A stretch of DNA of 64,000 nucleotides from Brachybacterium massiliense (GTDB lineage Bacteria > Actinomycetota > Actinomycetes > Actinomycetales > Dermabacteraceae), in assembly GCF_900184245.1 (NCBI RefSeq), contig NZ_FXXB01000008.1, positions 682,001 to 746,000 of the forward strand, given 5' to 3'. The translations under genes were made by a program, and so were the position numbers. Shown here one piece after another: positions 32,184 to 41,162 of the stretch (position 1 is the first letter of the stretch; every line of letters starts with the position of its first letter). Below the pieces are notes generated by a model that saw only the letters and a list, made by a program, of their open reading frames with translations, was not told the origin of the DNA and did no database searches.

Positions 32184-33794
32184 GTGTCGGCCCCCACCAT
32201 CGATGAGAGCCGGATCGGCGCTCAGCGCCCCCGGATCTACCGCACGCCGACGCACACCTACTCCTCCGGCCCGGACGCTGTCGACTTCATGCGCCTCACG
32301 GGCACAGAGCCTGACGACTGGCAGGAATGGGCGCTTGAGCAGACGCTCGCAGAGCGCGACGACGGCAGGTTCGTGCCGCTCGAGGTCGGCTTGGTCGTCC
32401 CCCGCCAGTCCGGGAAGAACTACCTGCTCGAGGCGCGCGTCCTCGCCGGCATCTTCCTCTTCGGTGAGAAGGAGATCATCCACTCGGCTCAGGCGATCCG
32501 GACGGCTCGCAAGTCGCACCGTTCGCTGGCGCAGCTGATCCGCCGCACCCCGTCGCTGTTCCGTCGCGTGCTCGGCTACAAGGGCCAGGCACCGAATGCG
32601 GACATCAAGGGGATCAAGTCCTCGGGCATCGAGATGTCGATCGAGTTCGACAACGGTGCGAAGGTCGAGTTCGTCACGCGGACGAAGGACTCGGTCCGTG
32701 GCTTCACCGGTGACCTCGTGATCATCGACGAGGCCTATGCCGTCGACTCCGAGGAAGTCGCTGCGATGCTGCCGACGATGGCTGCACGCACTGCTGAGGG
32801 CTCCCCGCAGGTCTGGTACGTGTCCTCGGCTGCCCGGGCGCACTCGGACTTCCTCCGGGCGCTCCGCGAGCGTGCGCAGGCGCCGGAGGGCCGCGAGCGG
32901 CTGCTCTGCTACCTCGAGTGGTCAGCCCCATCGGACATCGAGACCGATTCGACGAAGCTTGAGTTTCCGACCGAGGAGCTCGTCGAGGCGCTGTACCAGG
33001 CGAACCCTGGTCTCGGCCGCCGAATCACCCTCGAGTACATCCTCGAGGTCGAGTGGGGCGCCATGACCGACACCGACTTCCGCTGCGAGCGGCTGGGGAT
33101 CCCCGTGCCGATCGGCTCGGACGACTTCATCCCCTCGACCGCCTGGACTCGCTGCCGTGACGACGAGCTGATCGCCGCCGTCGAGGACGCGGGCGAGGTG
33201 GAGCAGGGGCTCAGGGACGTGCGGCTCGCGATCGACGTCGCCCCGGACCGGTCCCGGGCCGCGATCGGCCTCGCCGGTATCCGCGGCGATGGTCGAGTCC
33301 ACCTCGAGGTGGTGGACCAGGGCGACGGTGTCGACTGGGTGCCGCGCGCGCTCGCCGATCTGTGGGCCGCGAACAACGAGTTCCCGGTGCTGGTGCAGAT
33401 GGGCTCGTCTGCGGAGGAGCTGATCCCCGACGTTCGCAAGGCTGGTGTCCCGGCCCGGCCGGTGGTGCTCCGTGAGTACGCCGCCGCGTGCGGACGGATG
33501 CTCGATGGGATCAAGGACACGCAGGTCGCGCATGTCGAGCAGGAGAGCCTCGACGGTGCGGTCCGCGCTGCTCGGCCCTCCTACAAGGGCGACACGCGCT
33601 TCATCTGGAAGCGGGCGCACGCGCTCGCCGATATCACTCCGCTCGTCACCGTGACGCTCGCGGCGAATCAGGCGCTGAAGTCTCTTCAGCGTGACGTCAA
33701 CGTTCCGCCCTCCGAGGAGATGCAGGAACGCTCCCGGACTCGTGGCGGCCGCATTGTGGCGCGCCGGCGGACTGTTCAACGCTCGACTCGGTGA
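32184..33794 (+). CDS. Terminase large subunit
   Basis: A 536-residue packaging motor. The ATPase half has a Walker A-like motif, VVPRQSGKNYLL, and Walker B with the catalytic Glu, VIIDEAYAV, followed by a coupling-motif Ser region (WYVSSAARAHS). The nuclease half has acidic residues in RLAIDVAPDRSRAAIGL and a later Asp/Glu-rich segment. It would translocate DNA into the head with the portal and cut it at the packaging site. The GTG start at 32184 fits the family N-terminus. Confidence 0.93.
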   Translation: MSAPTIDESRIGAQRPRIYRTPTHTYSSGPDAVDFMRLTGTEPDDWQEWALEQTLAERDDGRFVPLEVGLVVPRQSGKNYLLEARVLAGIFLFGEKEIIHSAQAIRTARKSHRSLAQLIRRTPSLFRRVLGYKGQAPNADIKGIKSSGIEMSIEFDNGAKVEFVTRTKDSVRGFTGDLVIIDEAYAVDSEEVAAMLPTMAARTAEGSPQVWYVSSAARAHSDFLRALRERAQAPEGRERLLCYLEWSAPSDIETDSTKLEFPTEELVEALYQANPGLGRRITLEYILEVEWGAMTDTDFRCERLGIPVPIGSDDFIPSTAWTRCRDDELIAAVEDAGEVEQGLRDVRLAIDVAPDRSRAAIGLAGIRGDGRVHLEVVDQGDGVDWVPRALADLWAANNEFPVLVQMGSSAEELIPDVRKAGVPARPVVLREYAAACGRMLDGIKDTQVAHVEQESLDGAVRAARPSYKGDTRFIWKRAHALADITPLVTVTLAANQALKSLQRDVNVPPSEEMQERSRTRGGRIVARRRTVQRSTR

Positions 33795-33804
33795 GGGGAG
33801 GTAG

Positions 33805-35277
33805 ATGGTGTCGCGACTCCTGAACGAAGACGAGATGAGAATCCTGGCGCGCCTGCGGGCACAGATCCGGGGCCAGAAGCAGCGGAACACGCTGAGAGAC
33901 CGGTACGACGACGGCGAGCATGTGCTGGACAAGATGCCGGTGTCGATCCCGGACTCGATGAAGGACCTGCGCGTCCCGATCGGGTGGCCGGACAAGGCCT
34001 GCACCGCGCGGGCGTCGCGGATGAAGCCGTCGATGTATTCCAACCGCGTGAAGACCACGCTGCTGGACGACGTCGAGGAGATCTTCACCGCGAACCAGTG
34101 GCAGCAGATCGAACGGCAGGCGATCCGGTCGGGGATCCGCCATGGCGTCTCGTTCGTGTTCACCTCCCGGGGGAAGCCGGAGCTCGGTGAGCCCGAGGAG
34201 CTGATGACCGTCGCCGACGCACACAACGCGACGGCGATCCTCGATGGCCGGACTCGGCGGACTACCGCGGCGCTCGAGCTTGTGAACGAGCCGACCCCGC
34301 CGGGCGGGTTCCCGCTGGATCGGCAGATCCTCTACCTGCCGGGCCGGACCCTCGTGCTGGAGAACGGGGCTGACCGCCGCCTCCGTGTCGAGCACGAGGT
34401 GGAGACGGGCACGCAGCGGGTGCTGTGCACCCCGTACGTGCACGACGCGACCCTGCAGCGCCCCTTCGGTCGCTCGGCCATCAGCCGCGAGCTGATGGGG
34501 CTGACGGACCTGGGCGTGCGCACGATGATGCGTTTCGAATCGACGTCGGAGTTCTACTCGGCGCCGCGCGTGTGGATGAAGTCCGCGATCGCGGAGCTGT
34601 TCGAGTCCGCTTCCGGTGACGACGACGGGATCCGCGCTGGCTGGGAGCCGATCATCGGCGCGATCATGGGGCTGCCCGAGGTGTTCGACGAGGAGACTGG
34701 CGAGGTCATCCGGCCCGAGCTGCATCAGCTGCCGCAGGTGACGATGCAGCCTCTGACGGATGGTTTCCGCATGATCGCCGCGCAGGTGTCCGGGGAGACG
34801 TCGGTGCCGCTGTCGTACCTCGGCGTGGTGCAGGACTCGAACCCGACGAGCGCGGAGGCGATCAAGGCTTCCGAGCTCGACCTCGTGAACCTCGCGATCT
34901 ACCTGCAGGACTCGTTCGACATCGGCCGGCGCTCGCTGGCGTTGGACGTGCTCACGGTCCGCCACGGCGGGCTGGATGAGTCGATGGTGAAGGATCTGTC
35001 GACGCTGAAGCCTCGCTGGGATGATCCGCGCACGAAGTCGGTGCTCGAGCAGTCGCAGATGGTGGTTCAGCAGGTCGAGGCTGGGAACTTCCAGCCCGGT
35101 GCGGAGTCCACGCTGCGGCAGCTGCCGATCAGCGAGGAGGACGTGCAGACCTTCGCGCAGGAGGCCCGCACCGCGCGCGGCTCGTCCCGCGTGATGGAGC
35201 TGCTGAACCGCGCAGCAGCAGCGGACTCCGAGGAGCAGTCCGAGGGCCTGCTGGGCGCCGGTGAGGTGGTGGCCTGA
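33805..35277 (+). CDS. Portal protein (SPP1 gp6-like)
   Basis: A 490-residue protein located directly after terminase. PVSIPDSMKDLRVPIGWPDK near the N-terminus and the helical VSGETSVPLSYLGVVQDSNP with SAEAIKASELDLV are typical of the SPP1_gp6-type portal family. It forms the dodecameric DNA entry ring at one capsid vertex. The ribosome site GGGAGG lies 4 bases upstream of ATG 33805. Its stop meets the next ATG (TGATG). Confidence 0.9.
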   Translation: MVSRLLNEDEMRILARLRAQIRGQKQRNTLRDRYDDGEHVLDKMPVSIPDSMKDLRVPIGWPDKACTARASRMKPSMYSNRVKTTLLDDVEEIFTANQWQQIERQAIRSGIRHGVSFVFTSRGKPELGEPEELMTVADAHNATAILDGRTRRTTAALELVNEPTPPGGFPLDRQILYLPGRTLVLENGADRRLRVEHEVETGTQRVLCTPYVHDATLQRPFGRSAISRELMGLTDLGVRTMMRFESTSEFYSAPRVWMKSAIAELFESASGDDDGIRAGWEPIIGAIMGLPEVFDEETGEVIRPELHQLPQVTMQPLTDGFRMIAAQVSGETSVPLSYLGVVQDSNPTSAEAIKASELDLVNLAIYLQDSFDIGRRSLALDVLTVRHGGLDESMVKDLSTLKPRWDDPRTKSVLEQSQMVVQQVEAGNFQPGAESTLRQLPISEEDVQTFAQEARTARGSSRVMELLNRAAAADSEEQSEGLLGAGEVVA

Positions 35278-36014
35278 TGGTCACCCAGGCTCAGCTCGGC
35301 GAGTACAAGCGCGGCCAGCAGCAGATCGACCGTCTGGTGAAGCGGGATGTGCGGCAGCTGTGGGATGCGCTCGGCGCGATCGAGCCGGACCGGAAGCGGG
35401 ACCTACTCGTGGACATGGTGCCGGGGCTGGTCAACAGCTATGGCCCGATCGCGGCGACGCTCGCGGCGGAGTTCTTCGCCGACACGGTGCTGCTCGAGCC
35501 GACGGTCCCGGTGATCGACTCGACCGAGGCGGTCCAGAAGTCCACGCGCGCCGTGATCGGCGGTCTGTGGACGGGCCAGGAGGCGAAGGCACGTGAGCGG
35601 CTGGTCGAGTCGATCGTCAGGCACACGCGTCAGCACGGGCGCACCACGATCCGTGAGTCGGTCGGCCGCACCGGTGGCCGCGTGCGCTACGCCAGGATCT
35701 TGTCGTACGGGTCGAAGAAGGGTCCTTGCGCCTGGTGCCGGATGCTCGCCTCGCGCGGCGCCGTGTACTGGTCCGAGATCACCGCCGGCGGCCTGGACGA
35801 CTGGCACGATTCGGACAACTGCGACGCCGTCGCGGTGCGCTCGCCGGAGGACTTCCCCGCCGGGGTGCCCGGGTATGACGACATCGTCGTGCACCCGGAG
35901 ACGAAGGCGTGGATGCCTCGCGAGATGTTCGACGAGTACTCCTCGGTGCACGAGTACCTCGACACCGACAAGCAGGTCGCCGCGAAGATGCGCGAGAAGT
36001 ACGGCTACACCTGA
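35277..36014 (+). CDS. MuF/VG15-like minor head protein
   Basis: A 245-residue protein next to the portal. The C-terminal half has the MuF-type pattern of paired cysteines with a downstream His/Cys: GPCAWCRMLASRGAVYWSE, then LDDWHDSDNCDAVAV. The N-terminal half is helical. Such proteins join the portal or capsid interior and are ejected or structural. It is coupled to the portal by a one-base overlap. Confidence 0.85.
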   Translation: MVTQAQLGEYKRGQQQIDRLVKRDVRQLWDALGAIEPDRKRDLLVDMVPGLVNSYGPIAATLAAEFFADTVLLEPTVPVIDSTEAVQKSTRAVIGGLWTGQEAKARERLVESIVRHTRQHGRTTIRESVGRTGGRVRYARILSYGSKKGPCAWCRMLASRGAVYWSEITAGGLDDWHDSDNCDAVAVRSPEDFPAGVPGYDDIVVHPETKAWMPREMFDEYSSVHEYLDTDKQVAAKMREKYGYT

Positions 36015-36040
36015 CCCCCTGATTTTCACCGTCCCCTCGG

Positions 36041-36070
36041 CCCTGCTGGCAGCCAGCCCGCAGGGTTCTT
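36041..36070 (+). terminator. Hairpin between minor head and scaffold genes
   Basis: CCCTGC (36041-36046) pairs with GCAGGG (36060-36065), with an inner GGC/GCC pair, followed by TTCTTCG. It may be a weak terminator or attenuator in the late transcript. Confidence 0.5.
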
Positions 36071-36145
36071 CGTCGCGAACGGCAGCGCGACGAGCTCGAG
36101 GGTGCGGGCCCTGTCCTGCCGGCCCACTCCCATGGAGGCAATCTC

Positions 36146-36811
36146 ATGTCCACCACGACCATCCCCTCGCATCTGAAGGGTCTCCCGCACGGCATCGACA
36201 TCACCGCTCCCGGTGGCATCGATGCGCTGATCGGCTTCCACCGGCGCACCTTCGGTGACGCCCAGATGAACACGAACGCCGGCGCCGGTGACTCCGGTGG
36301 CGGCGACGGTGATCAGGGCAAGCAGAAGTCGCAGCCCCGCACCTTCACTCAGGACGAGCTGAACGCATTCCTCGCTGAAGAGCGTCGCAAGGCCGAGCAG
36401 AAGTACGCGGGCTACGACGAGCTGAAGGCCAAGGCCGACAAGCTCGACCAGGCCGAGCAGGAGAACCAGACCGAGCTGCAGAAGGCGATCGCTCGGGCTG
36501 AGAAGGCCGAGAAGGCAGTCGAGACCGAGCGCGCCGGCCGCGAGGCCGCTGAGCGGAAGTCTCTGGCGGCCACGGTCGCTGCGGAGAAGGGCGTTCCCTC
36601 CTCCCACATCTCCGGCACCACTCGCGAGGAGCTCGAGAAGTCGGCCGATCTGCTGATCGCCTGGCGCACCGGCAACGAGCAGCAGCAGGAGCCGCAGCAG
36701 GTTGGCGGCTACGTCCCGCACTCGGGCACCGGCAAGCAGGGCGCAGCCCCGGCAACGATGCTCTCGGGTCGTGAACGGGCCGAGGCCAAGCACGCCAAGA
36801 ACAAGAACTGA
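36146..36811 (+). CDS. Capsid scaffolding protein
   Basis: A 221-residue protein. A flexible Gly/Asp/Gln linker (GAGDSGGGDGDQGKQKSQ) leads to a long highly charged coiled coil (DELKAKADKLDQAEQENQTE, RAEKAEKAVETERAGREAAE) and then a Gln/Gly-rich basic tail. Composition and position between the minor head and capsid genes match DUF4355-like scaffolds, which guide capsid assembly and then leave. Confidence 0.85.
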   Translation: MSTTTIPSHLKGLPHGIDITAPGGIDALIGFHRRTFGDAQMNTNAGAGDSGGGDGDQGKQKSQPRTFTQDELNAFLAEERRKAEQKYAGYDELKAKADKLDQAEQENQTELQKAIARAEKAEKAVETERAGREAAERKSLAATVAAEKGVPSSHISGTTREELEKSADLLIAWRTGNEQQQEPQQVGGYVPHSGTGKQGAAPATMLSGRERAEAKHAKNKN

Positions 36812-36827
36812 TCCAAGGAGGATCGCC

Positions 36828-37193
36828 ATGGGCTACAGCCCGAAGACCACCCGCACCTGGGGTGGTGAGGACTACCGCGTGTTCGGGTCCCGCCACGCCA
36901 TCAACAACGCGAAGTCGTACCTGCTGAACGCCGCGGCGTTCCCGGCCGGCGACTTCCCCGACGGCATCGTGCCGCTCGGCCAGACCGTCGCGCTCGTCAA
37001 CGACAAGCTCGTCCCCTTCGACGCCGCCGGCACCGATGGGGCCGAGGTGTTCCTGGGCGTGCTCGCCGCGACCCGCGACGTCTCCGACGGCGACGAGATC
37101 GCCCCGGTCGTCTGGCACGGCCTGATCCACACCGCGTACCTGCCCACCACCTCCACCGTCCCCGCTGACGGTGGCCAGATCACTTTCGCGTGA
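36828..37193 (+). CDS. Head decoration (capsid-stabilising) protein
   Basis: A 121-residue protein (GIVPLGQTVALVNDKLVPFD, EVFLGVLAATRDVSDGDEIA, VPADGGQITFA) with the beta-rich pattern of lambda gpD-like decoration proteins. It lies directly before the major capsid gene. ATG 36828 is preceded by AAGGAGG. Confidence 0.8.
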   Translation: MGYSPKTTRTWGGEDYRVFGSRHAINNAKSYLLNAAAFPAGDFPDGIVPLGQTVALVNDKLVPFDAAGTDGAEVFLGVLAATRDVSDGDEIAPVVWHGLIHTAYLPTTSTVPADGGQITFA

Positions 37194-37211
37194 GAGAGGA
37201 GGACCTGAATC

Positions 37212-38207
37212 ATGGCGATCCTCGCTGACCAGTTCCCCCCGGTCGACACCACCGGATACGGCCGCGCCGTCGTTGAGACGGTCGACACCACCATCCTCCA
37301 GTCGATCTTCCCGAACCGCACCCAGACCTCGAACGTCGCTTCCTGGACCGAGAAGGACCGGATCCGCAACGAGGCGCAGTACCGCGCCTGGGGCGCGGAG
37401 ACAGAGTTCGGCCAGCTCGCCGGCGGCCGCGAGAAGACCCAGAAGCTCGCTGCCCTGGGGCTGAAGCTGCCCTTCACCGAGGACGACTCGCTCGCCGTCG
37501 CCAACGGGCTCGCCAACGAGCAGGACATCGTGGACGGCCTCGCCGACCAGGTGTCCGAGTCGGTGGTGAACACGCTGCAGCGCCAGCGCGCCGGCGCGCT
37601 CGAGAACGCCGCGTACCTCGCGGAGGGCGAGAAGTTCTCCGTGCCCATCGAGTTCGTGCGCGACCCCGCACTCGACGCGGCCCCGTCCACGCTGTTCGAC
37701 GCCACCGGCGCCGACCCCGTGGAGTTCATCGCAGCGCGTGCCGCCGCGATCCGCAAGGCGGGCGGGCGCCGCCCGACCATCATGCTCGGCTCCGGCCGGA
37801 TCCAGGCCGCCCTGGCCCGGTCCGCCGCGATGATCTCGTACGCCGGCGCGGGCAAGGTCTCGCTCATCGGTAACGACGTGGTCGACGAGGTGCTGCGCTC
37901 CTTCGGGCTCCCGCGCTTCGTCGCCTTCGACGAGGAGGGCGCCAACGGCACCCCGCTGCTGTCCGACCACAAGCTGTACTTCGCCAGCGACGACGGCTCC
38001 GTCGGGCACACCGCCTGGGGCCCCTCCACCGCCGCTCTGAACTCGAAGTACGGCATCGCCCGCCCCGACGCGCCCGGCCTGTTCGTCGGCGTGTACGAGG
38101 AGGAGGACGCGGACACCAAGTACGTCCGCTCCGACGCGACCGCCCTGGTCGTCCTCCGCAACCCGGACGCCACCGCGGCGCCCGCCGTCCTCGCCCCGGC
38201 GGCCTGA
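37212..38207 (+). CDS. Major capsid protein
   Basis: A 331-residue protein in the expected position, 18 bases after the decoration gene. RTQTSNVASWTEKDRIRNEA and PFTEDDSLAVANGLANEQDI fit the major capsid protein E-like (HK97-fold) families. GPSTAALNSKYGIARPDAPG near the C-terminus suits the late P-domain strands. It forms the icosahedral shell. No separate protease gene is evident, so maturation may depend on scaffold exit alone. Confidence 0.85.
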   Translation: MAILADQFPPVDTTGYGRAVVETVDTTILQSIFPNRTQTSNVASWTEKDRIRNEAQYRAWGAETEFGQLAGGREKTQKLAALGLKLPFTEDDSLAVANGLANEQDIVDGLADQVSESVVNTLQRQRAGALENAAYLAEGEKFSVPIEFVRDPALDAAPSTLFDATGADPVEFIAARAAAIRKAGGRRPTIMLGSGRIQAALARSAAMISYAGAGKVSLIGNDVVDEVLRSFGLPRFVAFDEEGANGTPLLSDHKLYFASDDGSVGHTAWGPSTAALNSKYGIARPDAPGLFVGVYEEEDADTKYVRSDATALVVLRNPDATAAPAVLAPAA

Positions 38208-38286
38208 CCGCCCTGCCCCTGAGCACGGCGGGCGCCCCGTGGAAAGCCCCGGAGCGCTCGCCGTGCCTGCCAGGAAGGAGTAGCCG

Positions 38287-38697
38287 ATGGCCGAGGACCC
38301 CACTCTCCTCACGACCAACGATGTGAAGGGTCGATGGCTCTCCTCGATGGGGCCCTTCCCAGCCACCGACGAAGAGCTCACCGAGCACGTCGAAGACGCC
38401 GAGGGCCTGATCCTCGACGAGTTCCCCGACATCCCCGACCGGATCGCCAAGGGCACCCTGAAGAAGAAGACCGTCGTCCGCGTCGGTGCTCGCATGGTGC
38501 TGCGCCTGCTGAACAACCCCACCGGCGCCCGCACCGAGCAGGAGTCCGCAGGCGAGTTCTCGCAGTCCCGCACCGTCACGGGAGACGTCCTCGGCGAGGT
38601 CTACCTCTCCGACCGCGACCGCGCCGAGCTCACCGACCGCAGCCCCGCCACACGCACGACCCCGAAGGCGTTCACCCTCATGCCCAGGGGCGTCTGA
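38287..38697 (+). CDS. Head-tail connector/adaptor protein
   Basis: A 136-residue helical protein (TDEELTEHVEDAEGLILDEF, RVGARMVLRLLNNPTG) in the first connector position after the capsid gene, like Gp15/Gp19-type adaptors that extend the portal. Its stop overlaps the next ATG (TGATG). Confidence 0.8.
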   Translation: MAEDPTLLTTNDVKGRWLSSMGPFPATDEELTEHVEDAEGLILDEFPDIPDRIAKGTLKKKTVVRVGARMVLRLLNNPTGARTEQESAGEFSQSRTVTGDVLGEVYLSDRDRAELTDRSPATRTTPKAFTLMPRGV

Positions 38698-39041
38698 TGC
38701 GACCGATCACTGCCCGGTTCAAGGACTCCTGGAAGGTCGACGTCACCGTCACCGACGGCGCCCGAGACCAATGGGGCGACCCCATCCAGCCCGGCGGCCC
38801 CGTCACCATCGAGGACTGCCTGTTCTCCCCCACCTCCTCCACCGAGGGACAGAACCTGTCCCAGGTCCCCGACGACCGCGCCAAGCTCCTCGCCCCGCCC
38901 GGCCACGTCATCCCGACCACCGCCACCATCTCCGTCCCCGGCTACGGCGACTACGCCGTCGACGGCACCCCCAACAGGTGGCCGCTCGGCACCAGCGTCC
39001 AGCTCACCAGGAAGGGCAGGAAACATGGCACAGCAGCGTGA
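38697..39041 (+). CDS. Head closure (stopper) protein
   Basis: A 114-residue beta-rich protein (WKVDVTVTDGARDQWGDPI, HVIPTTATISVPGYGDYAVD). Position and pattern match the small head-tail stopper proteins. It overlaps the next gene by 17 bases in another frame. Confidence 0.75.
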   Translation: MRPITARFKDSWKVDVTVTDGARDQWGDPIQPGGPVTIEDCLFSPTSSTEGQNLSQVPDDRAKLLAPPGHVIPTTATISVPGYGDYAVDGTPNRWPLGTSVQLTRKGRKHGTAA

Positions 39042-39339
39042 AGGCTTCACCGCCGACCCTGACGGCATCCGAGAGCTCATGACCTCCCCCATGGCCGCCA
39101 GGGCCTCCCTGAACGCCGCCCACACCGTGCAGCGCGTCGCCGAAGCCATCGCCCCCCGCAACTCCGGCACCTATGCACGATCGTTCCGCTCCAGCAACCA
39201 GCGCACCCCCACCCTCACCGCCCGCGGCGGCATGGAGGTCCGCGCCGGCGCGATCGTCGAGAACACAGCCCCCCACGCCGCCGCCGTCGAGGCGCGCAGC
39301 AACGTCCTCACCCGAGCCGCGAAGGGGGTCCGCTACTGA
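39025..39339 (+). CDS. Tail-completion/minor structural protein (HK97 gp10-like)
   Basis: A 104-residue protein. The helical segment AARASLNAAHTVQRVAEAIA is followed by PRNSGTYARSF and VENTAPHAAAVEARSN, the pattern of gp10-like tail-completion proteins. It is followed by a one-base overlap with the tail terminator gene. Confidence 0.8.
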   Translation: MAQQREGFTADPDGIRELMTSPMAARASLNAAHTVQRVAEAIAPRNSGTYARSFRSSNQRTPTLTARGGMEVRAGAIVENTAPHAAAVEARSNVLTRAAKGVRY

Positions 39340-39689
39340 TGGACACCGCCCGCATCACCGCCGCGCTCCTGGCGGGCGCCGGCATCACGGCGGTCACCTA
39401 CATCGACACCTACGACGACCTCCCCTTCATCCACATCACCCAGACCCGCACCGAACGCAACGACCTGTTCGGACTCGACACCCTCACCCTCACCGGCTAC
39501 GCACCCGGACGCACAGCAGCCCTCGACATCATCGAGGCCGCGCTCGCGCTCGCCGATGGGCGTCCGGTGTTCGATGCGGAGCATGGGCTGATCGATCGGC
39601 TGTCGCGGTTCTCCGCGCCGGTGCCGTCGTCATTCACCGATCAGCTGGTGACCGCTTCTGCTGAGGTCACCGCCGAGTACCGGCTCTGA
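39339..39689 (+). CDS. Tail terminator protein
   Basis: A 116-residue protein with alternating strands and helices (DLPFIHITQTRTERNDLFG, LDTLTLTGYAPGRTAALDII). It stands just before the tail tube gene, as is usual for the protein that caps the tail and stops tube growth. Confidence 0.75.
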   Translation: MDTARITAALLAGAGITAVTYIDTYDDLPFIHITQTRTERNDLFGLDTLTLTGYAPGRTAALDIIEAALALADGRPVFDAEHGLIDRLSRFSAPVPSSFTDQLVTASAEVTAEYRL

Positions 39690-39759
39690 AGAGTCGACCA
39701 CCTTCCTGAGCCCTCGCCGCCGTGGTGGGGGCTTTCTCGATGCCTGCAAGGAGGCACCC

Positions 39760-40422
39760 ATGGCCACGTTCGAGGAGCTGCGCGCGCAGTCCGACAACAC
39801 CAACAACGTCCGCAAGACTCTCGGCGCGCTGATCTTCCTGGCGCCGCTGACCGCGGATCTGATCACCACGCTCACCGACGAGGACGGCTCGATCAAGCCG
39901 CTGCCCGACGAGTTCTTCTCGCTGGGCCTGTTCTCCCGTGACGCGATCAGCTTCGCGAGGGAGTCGGACACGGAGGCGACCGAGGCGCTGGGGTACATGT
40001 CCCCAGTGCGTGAGGACATCTCCTCGATCTCCCGCACGATCACCGCGACCGCCTACGAGGTGGACAAGCGCCGCATCCGCGAGATCGCCGACGGCACCGA
40101 CCTGTCGGACGTCGTCGCGGTCAACGGCGAGATCGCCTACGACGAGCCCGAGGTGCCGGTCAACCGTCGCTGGCGGCTGCTCGCGATCGGCCGGGACATC
40201 AACAAGCGCACCGGTGAGGACATCCTGCGCGCGAACTTCTACCCGCAGGTCGAGCTGAACTCGATGCCCGGCGAGGAGTGGGGCACCGACGCGCTGTCCC
40301 AGGAGCTCGCGTTCACGAACTACCTCGACCAGGACGCCGGGTACGCCCGTCGTCGCTTCCTGGCCGGTCCCGGTCTCGATCCCGTCGCGCTGGGCTTCGG
40401 CACCGCCCCGACCGTTCCGTGA
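39760..40422 (+). CDS. Major tail tube protein
   Basis: A 220-residue protein (KTLGALIFLAPLTADLITTL, FSLGLFSRDAISFARESDTE, EVDKRRIREIADGTDLSDVV) with the length and position of long-tailed phage tube subunits. Its sequence resembles the actinophage type that begins MATFEELRAQSDNTN. An AAGGAGG site precedes ATG 39760. Confidence 0.85.
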   Translation: MATFEELRAQSDNTNNVRKTLGALIFLAPLTADLITTLTDEDGSIKPLPDEFFSLGLFSRDAISFARESDTEATEALGYMSPVREDISSISRTITATAYEVDKRRIREIADGTDLSDVVAVNGEIAYDEPEVPVNRRWRLLAIGRDINKRTGEDILRANFYPQVELNSMPGEEWGTDALSQELAFTNYLDQDAGYARRRFLAGPGLDPVALGFGTAPTVP

Positions 40423-40465
40423 CCCTCTGCTGGACCTGACCCCCACATTCGAAGGAGAAGCCATC

Positions 40466-40714
40466 ATGGCTGAAAAGAAGAACAAGCCCGTCACCCTGGT
40501 GAAGGGCACCCGCAAGGTGACCACCTCGCTGCCGCGCGAGATCGTCCAGTACAAGGCCGCCGGCTGGCGCGAGGAGAAGGCGTCGAAGCCCGCCGAGGCT
40601 CCCGAGGCCGACTCGCCCCAGGACGTCGACGAGCCGAAGTCGAGCGAGGATCCGGGCGCCAGCGCGAACCCGCGCTCGACTGCACAGGCTGCGAAGGGTG
40701 GGGCGAAGAAGTGA
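40466..40714 (+). CDS. Small charged tail-region protein
   Basis: An 82-residue protein with a short ordered start (PVTLVKGTRKVTTSLPREIV) and a disordered Pro/Glu/Ser/Lys tail. It lies between the tube and chaperone genes and overlaps the next GTG start by 4 bases. It may be a head-tail or assembly accessory. Function is unknown. Confidence 0.65.
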   Translation: MAEKKNKPVTLVKGTRKVTTSLPREIVQYKAAGWREEKASKPAEAPEADSPQDVDEPKSSEDPGASANPRSTAQAAKGGAKK

Positions 40715-41115
40715 CCGATTCCCCGGTGACCGAGCCCGTGGACGACGTCGAGGACGAGCTGCTCACCCTCGAGCAGCTGGAGGCGGAGGTCGCCCCGACG
40801 GGCAAGCCGTTCCGCTTCCGCGTCGACGCAGACCGGGTGCTGGAGCTGAAGTCTCCGCTCCACATGGGTGCTGCAGCGTTCGAGCGTGTCATGAGCGCGA
40901 TGAACTCCTCGCAGGCGCTCGGCGAGATGGGCGAGGTGGCCGCGGTCGTGCAGCTGCTGCCCGCCATGATCGGCGAGGACAACTACCAGGTCCTCCTCGA
41001 TGCGGACATCTCTCTCATGGCGCTGGTACGCCTACAGGAGAAGGTCGAGGCGTACTACTCGGAGGAGCTCGCCTCCATCGGGGTGGATGACCCAAAAGGC
41101 TCCACCTCGCGCTGA
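40711..41115 (+). CDS. Tail assembly chaperone, upstream frame (G)
   Basis: A 134-residue acidic protein (DDVEDELLTLEQLEAEVAPT, GAAAFERVMSAMNSS) in the gpG position between tube and tape measure. It helps load tape measure during tail assembly. A -1 slippery heptamer lies near its 3' end at 41091-41097, so a minority product continues into the overlapping frame. GTG start at 40711. Confidence 0.85.
   Translation: MTDSPVTEPVDDVEDELLTLEQLEAEVAPTGKPFRFRVDADRVLELKSPLHMGAAAFERVMSAMNSSQALGEMGEVAAVVQLLPAMIGEDNYQVLLDADISLMALVRLQEKVEAYYSEELASIGVDDPKGSTSR
41091..41097 (+). promoter_or_regulatory. Programmed -1 frameshift site (CCCAAAA)
   Basis: The heptamer sits in the upstream frame as C-CCA-AAA, the exact X-XXY-YYZ form. 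After slipping one base back, translation from 41097 reads RLHLALSLVSRF and enters the 41163-41615 frame without a stop. The predicted fusion is about 301 residues. Confidence 0.85.
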
Positions 41116-41162
41116 GCCTCGTCTCGAGGTTCCGTAGTCAGGTCCGTGCCGACCTCGCGCAG

